A DNA stretch of 35,371 nt from Halomonas sp. (GTDB lineage: Bacteria; Pseudomonadota; Gammaproteobacteria; Pseudomonadales; Halomonadaceae). A program made the translations under genes and the position numbers. The notes under the pieces are model-generated. The model made no database searches, was not told the origin of the DNA, and saw nothing but the letters and a program-made list of their open reading frames with translations. Location: contig PUOM01000206.1 in NCBI GenBank assembly GCA_003552795.1, positions 1 through 35,371 on the forward strand, in the 5' to 3' direction. Below, one piece after another: positions 34,464 through 35,371 of this stretch; position 1 is the stretch's first letter; every line of letters begins with the position of its first letter.

Positions 34464-35371
34464 ATGCAGTCACGCTACTTCACTCTCAACCACCACCTCC
34501 CCCAGGGCACGCCGGGGCGCGAGCTGTTCGAACTGCACGAGGTCGAGCTGCCCGACCTGGCCGAGGGCGAGGTGCGGATTCGCAATACCTGGCTATCGGT
34601 GGACCCCTACATGCGCGGTCGCATGACCGGCGTGACGACCTATATCGAGCCTTTCGCCATCGGCGAGCCGCTGGAAGGCGCCGCGGTGGGCGAGGTGATC
34701 GAATCGCGGGATACGCGCCTGGCCGTGGGCGAGAAGGTCCGACACATGGCCGGCTGGCGGGACATCGCCCAGCTGCCGGGCGCCCAGGTGGAGCCGCTGC
34801 CGGATATCCCGGTCCCCGAGCAGGCCTATCTCGGCGTGCTGGGCATGCCGGGCATGACCGCCTGGACGGGTCTGAACCGGATCGCCGAGATGCAGGAGGG
34901 CGACAACGTGCTGGTCAGCGCCGCCAGCGGCGCGGTGGGGTCGCTGGCCGTTCAGCTGGCCAAGGCCCGGGGCGGCACCGTGGTGGGCATTGCCGGGGCA
35001 CCGGAGAAGCTCGCCTGGCTCGAGTCCCACGGCATCAAGGCGGTGAGCTACCGCGACCGCGATGCCGGACAGCTGACCGAGGCACTCAAGGCGGCCTGCC
35101 CGGCAGGCTTCGACGTCTACTACGAGAACGTCGGCGGCACCTGCCTGGAAGCGGCCCTCAACGTCCTGCGTACCGGCGGGCGCATCGCCGTGTGCGGGAT
35201 GATCGCGCGCTACAACGCCGAGGGGCCGGCACCGGGGCCGAGCAACCTGGCCATGGTGCTGATCCAGCGCCTGCGCATGCAGGGCTTCATCATCTTCGAC
35301 CACTGGGCCGACTACCCGCGCTTCCTGGAAGAGGTCGGCCCCAAGGTCGCCAGGGGGGAGATCGACTACGC
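34464..35371 (+). CDS. NADP-dependent medium-chain oxidoreductase, PTGR/CurA-like (partial)
   Basis: The gene runs off the right edge; 302 codons are visible of about 335-345 expected. AAGGAAG at 34451-34457 precedes the ATG. It belongs to the zinc-independent MDR branch that reduces alkenals, enones or curcumin with NADPH. Visible landmarks are WLSVDPYMRGRM (43-54), the family mark near the substrate site, LGVLGMPGMTAWTGL, the nucleotide loop VSAASGAVGSLAVQLAKARG and YYENVGGTCLEAALNVL. No zinc-binding cysteines are present, in agreement with this branch. The last visible residues, near EVGPKVARGEIDY, are the normal C-terminal region. The exact substrate cannot be deduced, so no symbol is given. 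Confidence 0.9.
   Translation, partial: MQSRYFTLNHHLPQGTPGRELFELHEVELPDLAEGEVRIRNTWLSVDPYMRGRMTGVTTYIEPFAIGEPLEGAAVGEVIESRDTRLAVGEKVRHMAGWRDIAQLPGAQVEPLPDIPVPEQAYLGVLGMPGMTAWTGLNRIAEMQEGDNVLVSAASGAVGSLAVQLAKARGGTVVGIAGAPEKLAWLESHGIKAVSYRDRDAGQLTEALKAACPAGFDVYYENVGGTCLEAALNVLRTGGRIAVCGMIARYNAEGPAPGPSNLAMVLIQRLRMQGFIIFDHWADYPRFLEEVGPKVARGEIDY

Overview
This is a GC-rich stretch of a gammaproteobacterial chromosome. Gene content and order (suhB, trmJ, cysE, iscR, iscS, A-type carrier, ndk, rlmN, pilW, rodZ, ispG, hisS, yfgM, bamB, der, then lysM-dprA-tsaC-hemF-aroE divergent from def-fmt-rsmB, followed by trkA-trkH) fit a halophilic Halomonas-like member of the Halomonadaceae/Oceanospirillales. 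That placement is inference from synteny, base composition and protein character, not from a database search. Almost every gene is chromosomal housekeeping. I saw no insertion sequence, prophage, CRISPR array, tRNA or rRNA.

Layout. 1-151 is the tail of secF, ending at a bidirectional terminator. 272-1066 (minus) is a suhB homologue with altered active-site residues. 1313-5816 (plus) carries trmJ, cysE, a strongly reduced isc cluster (iscR, iscS and one A-type carrier, with no iscU, hscB, hscA or fdx) and ndk. A palindromic intergenic repeat follows (about 5821-5950). 6030-14823 (plus) is the rlmN-pilW-rodZ-ispG-hisS-yfgM-bamB-der series, closed by a 16-bp-stem terminator at 14835-14880. 15020-15649 is an uncharacterised lipoprotein. 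15885-16751 (minus) is a DUF815-type ATPase. 16879-17999 holds an M48 metalloprotease lipoprotein, a partial second copy of the repeat and a small membrane protein.

The right half starts with the minus-strand series lysM-dprA-tsaC-hemF-aroE (22634 down to 17978), divergent from def, fmt and rsmB (22803-25804). Dodecin, trkA, trkH (potassium uptake) and a membrane TraB-family protein follow to 30302. On the minus strand come a PilZ-like/HD-GYP-like protein with a degenerate HD domain, a DTW-domain tRNA modification enzyme and a sirtuin lacking zinc cysteines (33793 down to 30308). 33794-34463 is mostly non-coding: a 36-residue ORF sits behind a TGC-type palindrome, followed by a run of hairpins. 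The window ends inside a zinc-independent NADP-dependent oxidoreductase.

How the genes fit together. Translation and RNA-modification genes are interleaved with envelope genes (rodZ, bamB, yfgM, pilW, lysM) and with Fe-S genes and Fe-S enzymes (rlmN, ispG). The most notable biology is not a new multi-gene system. It is a set of conserved proteins that have lost hallmark residues: SuhB, the A-type carrier, IscS (missing the IscU-binding tail, matching the absence of iscU), the HD-GYP-like protein and the sirtuin. The other points of interest are a palindromic repeat family and an unexplained small-ORF/structured region near the right end.
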